64,000 nt of DNA from CADEEV01 sp964442185. GTDB taxonomy: Bacteria > Acidobacteriota > Vicinamibacteria > Fen-336. Where the stretch lies: positions 1 through 64,000 of the forward strand of contig CAYTWT010000257.1 of assembly GCA_964442185.1 (NCBI GenBank), in the 5' to 3' direction. Shown piece by piece: positions 37,541-48,890 of this stretch. The notes beneath the pieces were generated by a model. The model was not told the DNA's origin and searched no databases. It saw only the letters and a program-made list of their open reading frames with translations. The position numbers were made by a program, and so were the translations under genes. Within the stretch, counting starts at the first letter, position 1. Each line of letters begins with the position of its first letter.

Positions 37541-39199
37541 CTAGCGCTCCTTTTCCCGCGCCTCAGCACCCCGCACCAGGCGTAGTGTCACGCCCTGCTG
37601 GACGATCGAGCACAGGTTCGACACCAGCCAGTAGAGGTTGAGCCCAGCCGGCGCTGCGAAGAACATCACCACGAGGACAAGAGGCATGATCATCATCACG
37701 CGCTGCTGGGCCGGGTCCATCGCCGTAGGCGTGATTTTCTGCATCACGAACATCGAGATCCCGAGCAGCACGGGGGTCGCGAACAACGGGTCCCGGTGGG
37801 AGAGGTCGGGGATCCACAGGAACGGCGCGCCCCGCAACTCGACCGCGATTGTGAGGACGCGGTAGAAGGCAATCAAGAAGGGCATGGTGAGGAGGATCGG
37901 GAGGCAGCCGACTAGCATCTGGGTGCCCATATTCATGCCGTGGCGGGCGTATAGGGCGGCGATCTCCGCCTGCATCTCCTGCCGGCGCGGGTCGAGCGCC
38001 GGCACCTTGCGGTAGCGCTCCTGGATCGCCCGCATTTCCGGGGAGAGCTTCGCCATCTTGAGGCCGTTTGCGATGCTGTAGTGCCGGAGCGGGCTCATGA
38101 ATAGGTTGATCAGCACCGTCAGCACTACGATCGACAGGCCGTAGTTGCCCACGTGACGCTGGACGAGGCGCAGCAGGTCGATGAGCGGGACCACGATCGG
38201 ACCGATCCAGGAACCCACCGGCACTACCTGCTCGAGGCCGTGGTCGAGGCGCGCGAGGGTTCGGTAGTCTTTGGGCCCCACGTAGACAAGCGCCTCGCCT
38301 TCGGGCCCGAGCGTGAGGGCTGCTTCGGGGACGCTCTTCGGCTGGGCCTCGGCGGCTGCCGGCAGGACCACGGCTCGGACTTCGGCGCTGCCCGTCCCGG
38401 CGCTCGGCACCAAGAGTGCCGTGAAGTAGTTCGTCTCGATCCCGACCCACGAGATCTGCGTGAGGATGCTCGGGGCGGTCAGTGTCTCGGGGGCCTTTCG
38501 TTCGACGCCGCCGGGACCGAAGCTCACCACCTGCGGTGGTTGGTAGCCCTGGACCTCGGTCTCCTTGGCTGTGGGGTTCGAGACCCCCGGCCCCCACACC
38601 AGGCGCACCGGCAGCGGCGTCCCGGAGCGCTGCACCGACGCGCTGACGCGCACCGTCGTTCCCGACACCGGGAAGCGGAAGCTCTTCTTGGCCGAGAGCT
38701 CGCCCTCCGCGTACTCGAAGCGGAGTTCATTGTCACCAGCGGCGCTGAGCTTGAGGCTTTCCGTCGAGGCGCGGAACAGCGCGCCCTTCAGGCGGGCATC
38801 GAGTGTTGCGTCCCCGGTCTCCAGGTCGAAGGGCCGACCCACGCCCGCGCTCGCCTGGACCATCTCCTCGGGACGGCCGTGTTCGTCGAGAAAGCCCTGG
38901 AGTCGCCAGGAGAGCAGGCGCGCGCCCCGATTGGTGAAGGCGACCGAGAGGTCCGCGCTCTCGACTTCGACGCGACGCTCCCGCTCGTCAGCGATCGCGG
39001 GCTGTGCGGCGCGCGGCGGTGGCGGCGGCGCGGCGGTGGCAGCCGCTATGGGGGCGACGGTGCTGGGCGCCAGCGGGGCGCTGCTGGACGACGCCTCCCG
39101 CCGCGTGAGCGGCGCAGGCTTCGGGGGGACCAGCAGTTGATAGCCCGTCAGGACGAGCAGCGAAAGGGCGATCGCGAGCAGCAGGCGGCGTTCTTCCAT
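37541..39199 (-). CDS. yidC: Membrane protein insertase YidC
   Basis: Inserts membrane proteins alone or with Sec. The 552-residue protein has a first helix at residues 5-22, a large periplasmic P1 domain (about 60-340) as in Gram-negatives, and five C-terminal helices, including the conserved RHYSIANGLKMAKLSPEM region and GLNLYWLVSNLCSIVQQ. It follows yidD by 15 nt. Confidence 0.97.
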   Translation of the reverse strand: MEERRLLLAIALSLLVLTGYQLLVPPKPAPLTRREASSSSAPLAPSTVAPIAAATAAPPPPPRAAQPAIADERERRVEVESADLSVAFTNRGARLLSWRLQGFLDEHGRPEEMVQASAGVGRPFDLETGDATLDARLKGALFRASTESLKLSAAGDNELRFEYAEGELSAKKSFRFPVSGTTVRVSASVQRSGTPLPVRLVWGPGVSNPTAKETEVQGYQPPQVVSFGPGGVERKAPETLTAPSILTQISWVGIETNYFTALLVPSAGTGSAEVRAVVLPAAAEAQPKSVPEAALTLGPEGEALVYVGPKDYRTLARLDHGLEQVVPVGSWIGPIVVPLIDLLRLVQRHVGNYGLSIVVLTVLINLFMSPLRHYSIANGLKMAKLSPEMRAIQERYRKVPALDPRRQEMQAEIAALYARHGMNMGTQMLVGCLPILLTMPFLIAFYRVLTIAVELRGAPFLWIPDLSHRDPLFATPVLLGISMFVMQKITPTAMDPAQQRVMMIMPLVLVVMFFAAPAGLNLYWLVSNLCSIVQQGVTLRLVRGAEAREKER

Positions 39200-39214
39200 C
39201 GGTTCCTTCGGGTC

Positions 39215-39481
39215 TTAGGGTACGGGGTCGAAGCCACCGGGCGAGAACGGGTGGCAGCGGAGCAGGCGCGCGGCGGCCAGTCGCCCGCCGCGCCAGGCCC
39301 CGTGCCGCCGCAACGCCGCTTGCGCATAGAGGCTGCAGCTTGGCACGTAGCGGCAATGGCCACCCAAGATCGGGGAGAGCATCAGCCGGTAGGCCTCAAC
39401 CAGAAGCAGGAGGCTTCGGGTTGCGGCGGAAGCGCCGCGAGGCGAGGCGTCGGAGTCGTTCTCGGTACTCACACGCCACAT
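39215..39481 (-). CDS. yidD: Membrane protein insertion efficiency factor YidD
   Basis: Small membrane-associated helper of YidC. The 88-residue protein has the family core EAYRLMLSPILGGHCRYVPSCS (partly, YRLMLSPILGGHCRY) with its cysteines, and the ending CHPFSPGGFDPVP. The first 86 nt overlap the end of rnpA in another frame, a common arrangement. Confidence 0.93.
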   Translation of the reverse strand: MWRVSTENDSDASPRGASAATRSLLLLVEAYRLMLSPILGGHCRYVPSCSLYAQAALRRHGAWRGGRLAAARLLRCHPFSPGGFDPVP

Positions 39482-39794
39482 CGTCTCCCGAAAGGTCCAG
39501 GATTTCCCGCTTGGGAATCAGCACCAAATCCAACGCCTCTGCCCCCTCGCGGGAGTTACGGCGAAAACTCTCCCGCAGCAGCCGTTTCGATCGGTTCCTC
39601 GCCACCGCCCCGCCGAGCTTCCGGCCCGCGACCAGCCCAAGACGGTCCACGCAAAGCCCATTGGGAACCGCGATCAACTGGAAGAGCGGCCCGTCCAGCC
39701 GGATCCCGGTGCGAAAGGCGCGCCGGAAGGCCGCCGGGGCCCGAAGCCGCTGCCCGGGCCGGAGCCTAGCCGCGGACTTCGCCCCCTTTGGCAG
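39396..39794 (-). CDS. rnpA: Ribonuclease P protein component
   Basis: Protein subunit of RNase P, which matures tRNA 5' ends. The conserved core GRKLGGAVARNRSKRLLRE is clear. The first usual start (TTG 39677) would remove the N-terminal strand and helix that contact the RNA. Upstream in frame there is good homology (RLRAPAAFRRAFRTG, then FQLIAVPNG), back to a TAG at 39800-39798 that is also the rpmH stop. The only plausible start there is CTG at 39794, nine nt after GGAG, giving 132 residues with PKGAKSAARLR at the N-terminus. Coordinates use that CTG, which is inferred. Confidence 0.88.
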   Translation of the reverse strand: MPKGAKSAARLRPGQRLRAPAAFRRAFRTGIRLDGPLFQLIAVPNGLCVDRLGLVAGRKLGGAVARNRSKRLLRESFRRNSREGAEALDLVLIPKREILDLSGDDVACEYRERLRRLASRRFRRNPKPPASG

Positions 39795-39797
39795 GGC

Positions 39798-39932
39798 CTA
39801 GGCTCCGACCCTCTTACGGCCCTTCTGGCGGCGCCTCTTCAGGACTAGCCGGCCACCCTTGGTTCGCATCCGCACCAGAAAGCCGTGCGTCCTTTTTCGC
39901 TTCCGGTTGTTGGGTTGGAACGTCCGCTTCAT
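39798..39932 (-). CDS. rpmH: 50S ribosomal protein L34
   Basis: A 44-residue, very basic ribosomal protein starting MKRTFQPNNRKRKR, with THGFLVRMRTKGGR in the middle, an unmistakable L34. The ATG is at 39932, preceded by GGAGAGCC. It opens the leftward rpmH-rnpA-yidD-yidC run, and its last bases hold the rnpA ribosome-binding site. Confidence 0.98.
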   Translation of the reverse strand: MKRTFQPNNRKRKRTHGFLVRMRTKGGRLVLKRRRQKGRKRVGA

Positions 39933-39994
39933 GGCTCTCCTGCCCCTAGCTCTTCATCGCCGGTCGGCAGCCGGCCCTTCGGACAAAGCTCTAT

Positions 39995-40023
39995 AGTCTA
40001 GGGACCAGCCTCCGGCTTGTCAA
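39995..40023 (-). promoter_or_regulatory. Promoter for rpmH-rnpA-yidD-yidC
   Basis: On the minus strand a perfect TTGACA (40023-40018), a 17-nt spacer and TAGACT (40000-39995) lie 63 nt before rpmH. This is one of the best sigma-70 promoters in the window and fits a highly expressed ribosomal gene. Confidence 0.7.
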
Positions 40024-40138
40024 TTGGCGGGCGCGGCGCGCCAGTGTTTACCTTGTCTCACGGGTCTTGCGTGTGATAGCTTTGGCCCGCTTAGGGCGTC
40101 GTCAAACCCCTTCAAGAATCACCGCTTTGCGACACGAC

Positions 40139-40170
40139 TTTTCCACAGTTGTTGAAATCTCTGTGCAAAA
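40139..40170. promoter_or_regulatory. Two inverted DnaA boxes
   Basis: TTTTCCACA on the plus strand (40139-40147) and TTTTGCACA on the minus strand (40170-40162) face each other across 14 nt. Each differs from TTATNCACA at one position. A third near-match, TTTTCCACG, is at 41595-41603 between dnaA and dnaN. Confidence 0.6.
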
Positions 40171-40194
40171 AGGGGGGCCTCTCGGGCCACCCCT
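40166..40194 (-). terminator. Intrinsic terminator facing rpmH
   Basis: Read leftward, AGGGGTGGCC (40194-40185), loop CGAGA and GGCCCCCCT (40179-40171) form a stem with one mismatch, followed by TTTT(T). It would stop leftward transcription coming from the dnaA side before it enters the rpmH promoter. Its T-run is shared with the right-hand DnaA box. Confidence 0.5.
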
Positions 40195-40296
40195 TCGATG
40201 GCGGCGTCCATCTCCTGTTAACTCTCTTGATTTCAGGTTCTTGGTGGCCCTTCCGGGGGCCGCTCGCCCACCCCTTTCCGGAGCATCGGGCCGGCC

Positions 40297-41583
40297 ATGA
40301 ACCTCTGGGACGATGTGCTCGCCCAACTTGAGCCGAAGCTCAATCGCCACACCTTCGCGACGTGGTTCCGGCCCACTAGTTTTCTCTCGTTGCGAGGCTC
40401 TGCGCTAGCGGTGCGAGTGCCGAGCGCGGAGTTCAAGGACTGGCTGACGCGCAACTACCAGGGCGTCATCTCGGAAGCCCTCGGCGAGCTGGGTCGTGGC
40501 GAAGTGGAGGTCGACTTCGAGACCGAGGCCCCCGGCGAGACCGTCCTCGACAAGGAGGGCTTTGGTCCCTCCCCGCTCAACCCGAAATACACCTTCGAGA
40601 CGTTCGTGGTCGGAGCCTCCAACCAATTTGCCCACGCGGCGGCCCGGGCTGTCGCCGAGATCCCGTCGAAGTCCTACAACCCGCTCTTCCTGTACGGTGG
40701 CGTCGGCCTGGGCAAGACGCACCTGATGCACGGGATCGGCCACTACATCCAGGCCCGCAATCGGCACCTGAAGCTCTCCTACATCTCAACCGATCGCTTC
40801 ATCAACGAAATGATCAACGCTATCCGCTTCGATCGCTTGCCTGCATTCCGCCAGAAGTACCGCTCGATCGACGTGCTGCTCGTCGACGACATCCAGTTCA
40901 TCGCTGGCAAGGACCGGACCCAGGAAGAGTTCTTTCACATCTTCAACGCGCTGCATGACTCGCAGAAGCAGATCGTAATCTCAAGCGATTGCCCGCCGCG
41001 TCAGATCCCGACGCTCGAGGAGCGCCTGCACAGCCGCTTCGAGTGGGGCCTGATCGCCGACATCCAGCCGCCCGACATTGAGACCAAGGTCGCGATCCTG
41101 AAGCGCAAGGCGGAGTCCGAGCGCGTCGAAATCCCCGAGAACGTGGCGCTGTTCATCGCGAGCAAGGTGAAGACTAACATCCGCGAACTCGAGGGTTGCC
41201 TGATCAGGCTGATCGCCTACGCGAGCCTCACCGGCCACGACATCGACTTGCCGCTGGCCCAGGAGGTCCTGAAGGACCTGCTTAGCACCGAGGACAAGCC
41301 AATCACGATGGAGATGATCCAGAAGTTCGTTGCCGATCACTACAACGTGAAGCTCACGGAACTGAAGGCGAAGAACAACTCAAAGGCTGTGGCCGTGCCG
41401 CGCCAGGTCGCCATGTACCTGATCAAAGCGCTCACCCGCGCCTCGCTCCCCGAGATCGGCAAGGGCTTCGGCGGGAAGCATCATTCGACTGTGATCCACT
41501 CGGTGCGCAAGATCGACGGGCTTCGCAAGCGCGATCCCGAGTTCGACAGGCTCATCAACAGCTTTGTGCAGGCGTTTCGATGA
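40297..41583 (+). CDS. dnaA: Chromosomal replication initiator DnaA
   Basis: Binds DnaA boxes and opens the origin. The 428-residue protein has domain I (WDDVLAQLEPKLNRHTFATW-like start, about 1-75), almost no domain II linker, the AAA+ domain with Walker A GGVGLGKTH and Walker B LLVDDIQF, and the DNA-binding C-domain with GKGFGGKHHSTVIHSVRKI. ATG at 40297 gives the usual start. It heads the dnaA-dnaN-recF-gyrB-gyrA run. Confidence 0.98.
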   Translation: MNLWDDVLAQLEPKLNRHTFATWFRPTSFLSLRGSALAVRVPSAEFKDWLTRNYQGVISEALGELGRGEVEVDFETEAPGETVLDKEGFGPSPLNPKYTFETFVVGASNQFAHAAARAVAEIPSKSYNPLFLYGGVGLGKTHLMHGIGHYIQARNRHLKLSYISTDRFINEMINAIRFDRLPAFRQKYRSIDVLLVDDIQFIAGKDRTQEEFFHIFNALHDSQKQIVISSDCPPRQIPTLEERLHSRFEWGLIADIQPPDIETKVAILKRKAESERVEIPENVALFIASKVKTNIRELEGCLIRLIAYASLTGHDIDLPLAQEVLKDLLSTEDKPITMEMIQKFVADHYNVKLTELKAKNNSKAVAVPRQVAMYLIKALTRASLPEIGKGFGGKHHSTVIHSVRKIDGLRKRDPEFDRLINSFVQAFR

Positions 41584-41808
41584 GTTTAGCGGCTTTTTCC
41601 ACGGCTCGCCCCGCGCACGACTCGTGGAGCAGCCTGCGGGATACGAAATACCCGCACGAAGCGGGCGCGCTTCCACCGGCACTCCACGCGAACGACCACA
41701 GGATAAGATCCGCAGCAGCAGCGCCTTGGCTGGCTTTTCCCGCTTTCCGCAGCATCTCTTTTTTCCGTATAGCAGAGACCTTTTCAGTTGAGATCGAAAG
41801 GTAAGAAC
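41584..41808 (+). other. dnaA-dnaN intergenic region
   Basis: 225 nt with no supported gene. It contains a DnaA-box near-match (41595-41603) and a T-rich patch before TATAGC around 41760-41775 that may be part of a dnaN promoter, though no good -35 is seen. Lower GC than the surroundings in its last 50 nt. Confidence 0.4.
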
Positions 41809-42912
41809 ATGGAGATTGTCGTCCGGAAGAACGACCTACTGAGAGAACTTCACCTCGTGCAGGGAATTGTGGAGCGAAAAAACTCAATTCCAATCCTCTC
41901 CAACGTGCTCGCCGAGGCCAAGGACGGCGAGTTGCGCATCTCCGCTACCGACCTCGACGTCTCGCTGCGCTGCGGCTGTGCGGCCGAAGTGGTCTCGGCG
42001 GGGGCGATCACACTCGGCGCCAAGAAACTCTTCGAGATCGTCCGCGCCCTGCCCGACAGTGACGTCCAGATCAAGGTACTGCCGGACGCCTGGGCGCAGA
42101 TCGTGTGCGAGAGGACCAGCTTCAAGGTGGCGGGCCTGCCGCGCGAGGACTTCCCGGCGCTGCCCGAGAGCAAGCCGAGCCAGGGAATCGAGATTCCGGC
42201 GGCGGCCCTGCGCGACGTGATCGCGCGCACCGCCTTCGCGATCACAGCCGAAGACGCCCGCTATTACCTTGCCGGGGCGTTGCTCGTGTTCGACAAGGAC
42301 GGCATCGCGATGATCGCGACAGACGGCCACCGGCTGGCCTACGCGCACCGCAAGGCCGAGGTCAAGGGCGCCGACGGCCAGAAGGTGCTCATACCCCGGA
42401 AGGCCATCAACGAAATGTCGCGGCTGCTCGAACAGGAGGAGCGCGTGCTCTTCCAGCAGGTGGAGAACCATCTCGTGTTCGAGGCGGGCGGCCGCACATT
42501 GGCAAGCAAGACGATCGAGGGCCAGTTCCCCGCCTACGAGAAGGTCGTGGCCATCACCGGAGACAAGACCCTGACGCTCAACCGCGAGTCGCTTGCCACC
42601 GCAATTCGCCGCGTGAGCCTACTCTCCTCGGAGCGTAGCCGGGCCGTGCGGCTCTCACTCGCGAACGGCAAGCTGGACCTGCAGGCGTCCTCGCCCGACT
42701 TGGGCGAGGCGAAGGAAGCCCTGAGCGTCGCGTACAAGGGAGGAAGCCTGGAGATCGCCTTCAACGCCCAGTACCTAGTCGAGTTCCTGAGCGCGGCCGG
42801 AACCGAGGAGGTGACCCTCGAGCTCAAGGACGCCGAGAGTCAGGGCTTACTGAAGCCGGTTGAAGGCGGCGAGATGGACTACCGCTACGTCGTCATGCCG
42901 ATGCGGCTCTGA
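41809..42912 (+). CDS. dnaN: DNA polymerase III sliding clamp (beta)
   Basis: Ring-shaped processivity clamp. The 367-residue protein shows three clamp repeats, beginning with MEIVVRKNDLLRELHLVQG and ending with the conserved YVVMPMRL-type tail. The ATG at 41809 follows GAAAGGTAAG; a longer frame from 41788 has no support. It ends 12 nt before recF. Confidence 0.97.
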   Translation: MEIVVRKNDLLRELHLVQGIVERKNSIPILSNVLAEAKDGELRISATDLDVSLRCGCAAEVVSAGAITLGAKKLFEIVRALPDSDVQIKVLPDAWAQIVCERTSFKVAGLPREDFPALPESKPSQGIEIPAAALRDVIARTAFAITAEDARYYLAGALLVFDKDGIAMIATDGHRLAYAHRKAEVKGADGQKVLIPRKAINEMSRLLEQEERVLFQQVENHLVFEAGGRTLASKTIEGQFPAYEKVVAITGDKTLTLNRESLATAIRRVSLLSSERSRAVRLSLANGKLDLQASSPDLGEAKEALSVAYKGGSLEIAFNAQYLVEFLSAAGTEEVTLELKDAESQGLLKPVEGGEMDYRYVVMPMRL

Positions 42913-42924
42913 GGGGAGCGTTAC

Positions 42925-43995
42925 TTGGGGCTCTTGCGGATGGAGGTCACCGACCTGCGCAACATCGCGCACGCAGAAATCGAACTAGCGTCCGGGCTGA
43001 ACATATTTGTCGGCCGCAACGCGCAGGGCAAGACCTCCTTGCTGGAGGCGGCAGGGCTCTTGGCCCGCGGCCGCTCGTTCCGCACCGACGAGACCGCGAG
43101 CCTGATCCGGCGCGGTGCACCGGGGCTGCGGGCGCGCGGCATCACAAACGGAGACGGCCGCGAAACGGAGCTAGAGGTCGAAGTGACGGCCAGTGAACGA
43201 CGCCTGCGCGTCGACGGCGAGGATGTCGCGCTGCGGCGCTTTCACGGCCGGCTCGACGTGGTGGTGTATGCCACCGAGCGGCTGCGCGTGATTCGCGGCC
43301 CGATGCGCGAGCGCCGGCAGTTTCTCGATCGCGGCGCCGCCGCGCTGTGGCCGTCGTATCGTCAGGCGCTGCGCGACTACGAACGCGTGGTGCGCCAGCG
43401 CAACGCCGCGCTGGAAGACGGCGGGCGCGGGATCGAGGCCTGGGACGAACGGCTGATCGAGAACGGCGCCGCGCTGCGCCAGCGGCGCGGGCGCTACGTG
43501 GCGCAGCTGCAGGCGGCTCTCGAGCGGGGCAGTGCGGGCCGCAGCGAGAGCTACGCCGTGCGGCTCGATCCGGCTGTGATGCTCGCCGACGTAGCGGCCG
43601 GGCGCGACGCGCTCGGCCGCGAGTTGGAGGCTCGCCGGCTCGCCGAACGGCGCGCCCGGCGCACGCTATGCGGGCCGCACCGCGATGCGGTTGCGATCGA
43701 GGTCGATGGCCAGGAGGCGATGAGCATCGCGTCTTCTGGGCAGGCGCGCAGCGTGCTGCTTGCCCTGACGCTGGCCAGCGTCGAGATCTACCGCGAGGAA
43801 ACCGGACGCCCCGCCGTCGCGTTGCTCGATGATCTAGATTCGGAGCTCGACGAGGAGCGCAGCAGCGGCGTTTGCCGCGATGTGGCGCTTCAGGGCCAGG
43901 CGCTCGTCACCACGGCGCACCCCGCGTGGGCCGAGCGCCTGGCGGGCCTGGCGCGGAGATTTCAAGTGAACGCGGGCGAGGTGGCGCCCGCATGA
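42925..43995 (+). CDS. recF: DNA replication and repair protein RecF
   Basis: SMC-like ATPase that loads RecA at gaps with RecOR. The 356-residue protein has Walker A GRNAQGKTS (30-38), the ABC signature SSGQARSVLLAL and Walker B ALLDDLDSELD. It starts with TTG at 42925, seven nt after GGGGAG; an ATG five codons later is the alternative. Confidence 0.94.
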   Translation: MGLLRMEVTDLRNIAHAEIELASGLNIFVGRNAQGKTSLLEAAGLLARGRSFRTDETASLIRRGAPGLRARGITNGDGRETELEVEVTASERRLRVDGEDVALRRFHGRLDVVVYATERLRVIRGPMRERRQFLDRGAAALWPSYRQALRDYERVVRQRNAALEDGGRGIEAWDERLIENGAALRQRRGRYVAQLQAALERGSAGRSESYAVRLDPAVMLADVAAGRDALGRELEARRLAERRARRTLCGPHRDAVAIEVDGQEAMSIASSGQARSVLLALTLASVEIYREETGRPAVALLDDLDSELDEERSSGVCRDVALQGQALVTTAHPAWAERLAGLARRFQVNAGEVAPA

Positions 43996-44014
43996 AGGGG
44001 ACGTTAGAGGGGCC

Positions 44015-46417
<2,403 letters not shown>

Positions 46418-46418
46418 G

Positions 46419-48890
46419 ATGAGCGACCAGCAACCGTCGGATCCGATCGCCGCGCACAAGGTCCCGACCAACATCGCCGACGAAATGCGCCAGTCCTACA
46501 TGGACTACGCCATGTCGGTGATCATCGGCCGCGCGCTGCCCGACGTGCGCGACGGCCTGAAGCCCGCCAACCGGCGCGTGCTCTACGGCATGCAGCAGAT
46601 GGGGCTCGTACCGGGCCGACCTTGCCGCAAGGCCGCCAAGATCGTCGGCGAGGTGATGGGCAACTACCATCCCCACGGCGACCTGGCGATCTACGACACG
46701 CTGGTGCGCATGGCCCAGCCGTGGAACATGCGAGTCCGTCTCGTCGACGGGCAGGGCAACTTCGGTTCGGTGGACGGCGATCCGCCGGCGGCCCAGCGCT
46801 ACACCGAAGCGCGCCTGACGCGGCTCGGCGCCGCGATGATGGACCACATCGACAAGGAGACCGTCGACTTCCAGCCGACCTACGACGACTCCTCGGTCGA
46901 GCCCACCGTCCTGCCCACCGTGTTCCCGAACCTGCTCGTGAACGGCGCCGCCGGGATCGCGGTCGGCATGGCCACGAACATCCCGCCGCACAACCTGGGC
47001 GAGATCGTGGACGCCCTGACGTTCTTGCTCGCGAGCCGCGACCTGACACCCGAAGAGCGCCTAGAAGGCGTCATGGAGCGCGTCAAGGGCCCGGACTTCC
47101 CAACGGCTGGCATGATCTGTGGCCGCGGCGGGATCCGCCAGGCACAGCGCACTGGGCGGGGCCAGGTGGTGATGCGGGCCCGCGCCGAGATCGAGACGCG
47201 CAAGGGCGATCGCGAGTCGATCGTGGTCACCGAGATCCCTTACCAGGTCAACAAGGCCCGCCTGATCGAGCGCATCGCGGAGCTGGTCCGGGACAAGAAG
47301 CTCGAAGGCATCGCCGACGTGCGGGACGAGAGCGACCGCGAGGGGATGCGGATCGTGATCGACCTGAAGAAGGGCGAGATCGCCCAAGTCGTGCTGAACA
47401 ATCTCTACAAACACACCCAGCTACAGGACAGCTTCGGGATCATCATGCTGGCGATCGTCGACCAGCGGCCGAAGATCCTCGACCTGCGTGAGGCCTGCGA
47501 GCTGTTCCTGGACTTCCGCCGCGACGTGGTGCGGCGCCGCACCGCCTTCGAGTTGCGCAAGGCCGAAGCGCGTGCTCACCTCCTGGAGGGTTTCGCGAAG
47601 GCGCTCGACCACCTTGACGAGGTGATCGCCCTGATCCGAGCCGCGACGACGCCGGGCGAGGCCAGGAGCGGCTTGATCGCCCGCTTCGCGTTCAGCGAGA
47701 TCCAGGCCGACGAGATCCTCAAGCTGCAACTGTCGCGCCTGACCAGCCTCGAGCGCCAGAAGATCGTGGATGAGCTCCGCGAGATCCAGATCCTGATCAC
47801 GGATCTTCGCGACATCCTCGCAAAGCACGGCCGCATCGACTGGATCGTCGGGGACGAGCTCCAGAAGATCCGCGCCGACCATGGCGACCCGCGCCGCACC
47901 GAGATCGTGGACGCCGTGGACGAGATGAGCGTCGAGGACCTGATCGTCGACGAGGACGTGGTGATCTCGATCACGCACGGCGGCTACATCAAACGCACGT
48001 CGATCGCGACCTACCGCGCCCAGCGCCGGGGCGGGCGCGGGCGCGTGGGGATGAAGACCAAGGACGAGGACTTCGTCTCCAGCCTGTTCATCGCCTCGAC
48101 GCATTCCTACATCCTGATCCTCACCGACCGCGGCCGCGTGTATTGGCTCAAGGTGCACGAAATTCCCGACGTCGGCCCGCAGGGCAAGGGCAAGGCTGTC
48201 GTCAACCTGGTCCAGCTTCAGTCCGGCGAGAAGATCGCGGCCTTTGCCGCCGTCCGCGCCTTCGACGCAGGCGGTTACGTGCTGCTGACCACCCGTAAGG
48301 GGATCGTGAAGAAGACCGAACTCTTGGCGTTCTCGAACCCGCGCGTGGGCGGCATCATAGCGCTCTCGGTCGAGGCGGACGACGCCCTGATCGGCGCGGT
48401 TCTGACGACCGGCAAGGACGAGATGCTGCTGGGGACCCGCGCCGGGATGGCGATCCACTTCAGCGAAGAGGACGTCCGGCCGATGGGCCGCACGGCTTAC
48501 GGGGTCAAGGGCATCGAGCTCAGCGAGGGAGACCAGGTCGAGGCCCTCGAAGTCGTGACGGCCACGGGCACGATCCTCACGGTCACGGAGAACGGCTACG
48601 GCAAGCGCACGCCCGTCGACGAGTATCGCCTGCAGAGTCGCGGCGGCAAGGGCCTGATCAACATCAAGACCGCGGGCCGCAACGGCCGTGTGGTCGGGGT
48701 CAAGTTCCTCGCCGGCGAAGAAGGCGTGATGCTGATCACGGGACGCGGTATGATCATCAGGCTCAACACCGCGGACATCTCGACGATTGGACGGAACACC
48801 CAGGGGGTGCGCCTGATCCAGCTCGAGGAGGGCGACCAGCTCAGCTCGGTCGCGCGCCTCGCGGAGCGCGAGGGGGAGGAGGAGGAATGA
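46419..48890 (+). CDS. gyrA: DNA gyrase subunit A
   Basis: Breaks and reseals DNA. The 823-residue protein has the catalytic Tyr128 in AQRYTEARL (E. coli Tyr122), the coiled-coil tower, and a C-terminal beta-pinwheel with the gyrase-specific GyrA box QRRGGRGRVG, so it is GyrA and not ParC. In the quinolone region it reads HPHGDLAIYDT: Leu89 stands where E. coli has Ser83, and Asp93 matches Asp87. The acidic tail ends EGEEEE. Its stop overlaps the ATG of the next gene (ATGA). Confidence 0.98.
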   Translation: MSDQQPSDPIAAHKVPTNIADEMRQSYMDYAMSVIIGRALPDVRDGLKPANRRVLYGMQQMGLVPGRPCRKAAKIVGEVMGNYHPHGDLAIYDTLVRMAQPWNMRVRLVDGQGNFGSVDGDPPAAQRYTEARLTRLGAAMMDHIDKETVDFQPTYDDSSVEPTVLPTVFPNLLVNGAAGIAVGMATNIPPHNLGEIVDALTFLLASRDLTPEERLEGVMERVKGPDFPTAGMICGRGGIRQAQRTGRGQVVMRARAEIETRKGDRESIVVTEIPYQVNKARLIERIAELVRDKKLEGIADVRDESDREGMRIVIDLKKGEIAQVVLNNLYKHTQLQDSFGIIMLAIVDQRPKILDLREACELFLDFRRDVVRRRTAFELRKAEARAHLLEGFAKALDHLDEVIALIRAATTPGEARSGLIARFAFSEIQADEILKLQLSRLTSLERQKIVDELREIQILITDLRDILAKHGRIDWIVGDELQKIRADHGDPRRTEIVDAVDEMSVEDLIVDEDVVISITHGGYIKRTSIATYRAQRRGGRGRVGMKTKDEDFVSSLFIASTHSYILILTDRGRVYWLKVHEIPDVGPQGKGKAVVNLVQLQSGEKIAAFAAVRAFDAGGYVLLTTRKGIVKKTELLAFSNPRVGGIIALSVEADDALIGAVLTTGKDEMLLGTRAGMAIHFSEEDVRPMGRTAYGVKGIELSEGDQVEALEVVTATGTILTVTENGYGKRTPVDEYRLQSRGGKGLINIKTAGRNGRVVGVKFLAGEEGVMLITGRGMIIRLNTADISTIGRNTQGVRLIQLEEGDQLSSVARLAEREGEEEE

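Larger units (their letters stand above)
39933..40296. other. Probable replication origin (oriC), rpmH-dnaA gap
   Basis: This 364-nt gap between divergent rpmH and dnaA is the largest non-coding stretch inside the contig. Genes on both sides point away from it, and dnaA, dnaN, recF, gyrB and the parABS locus are close by. It holds two facing DnaA boxes, a strong leftward promoter and a leftward terminator hairpin. No long AT-rich unwinding element is evident; the richest patch is around 40130-40170. Confidence 0.7.
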
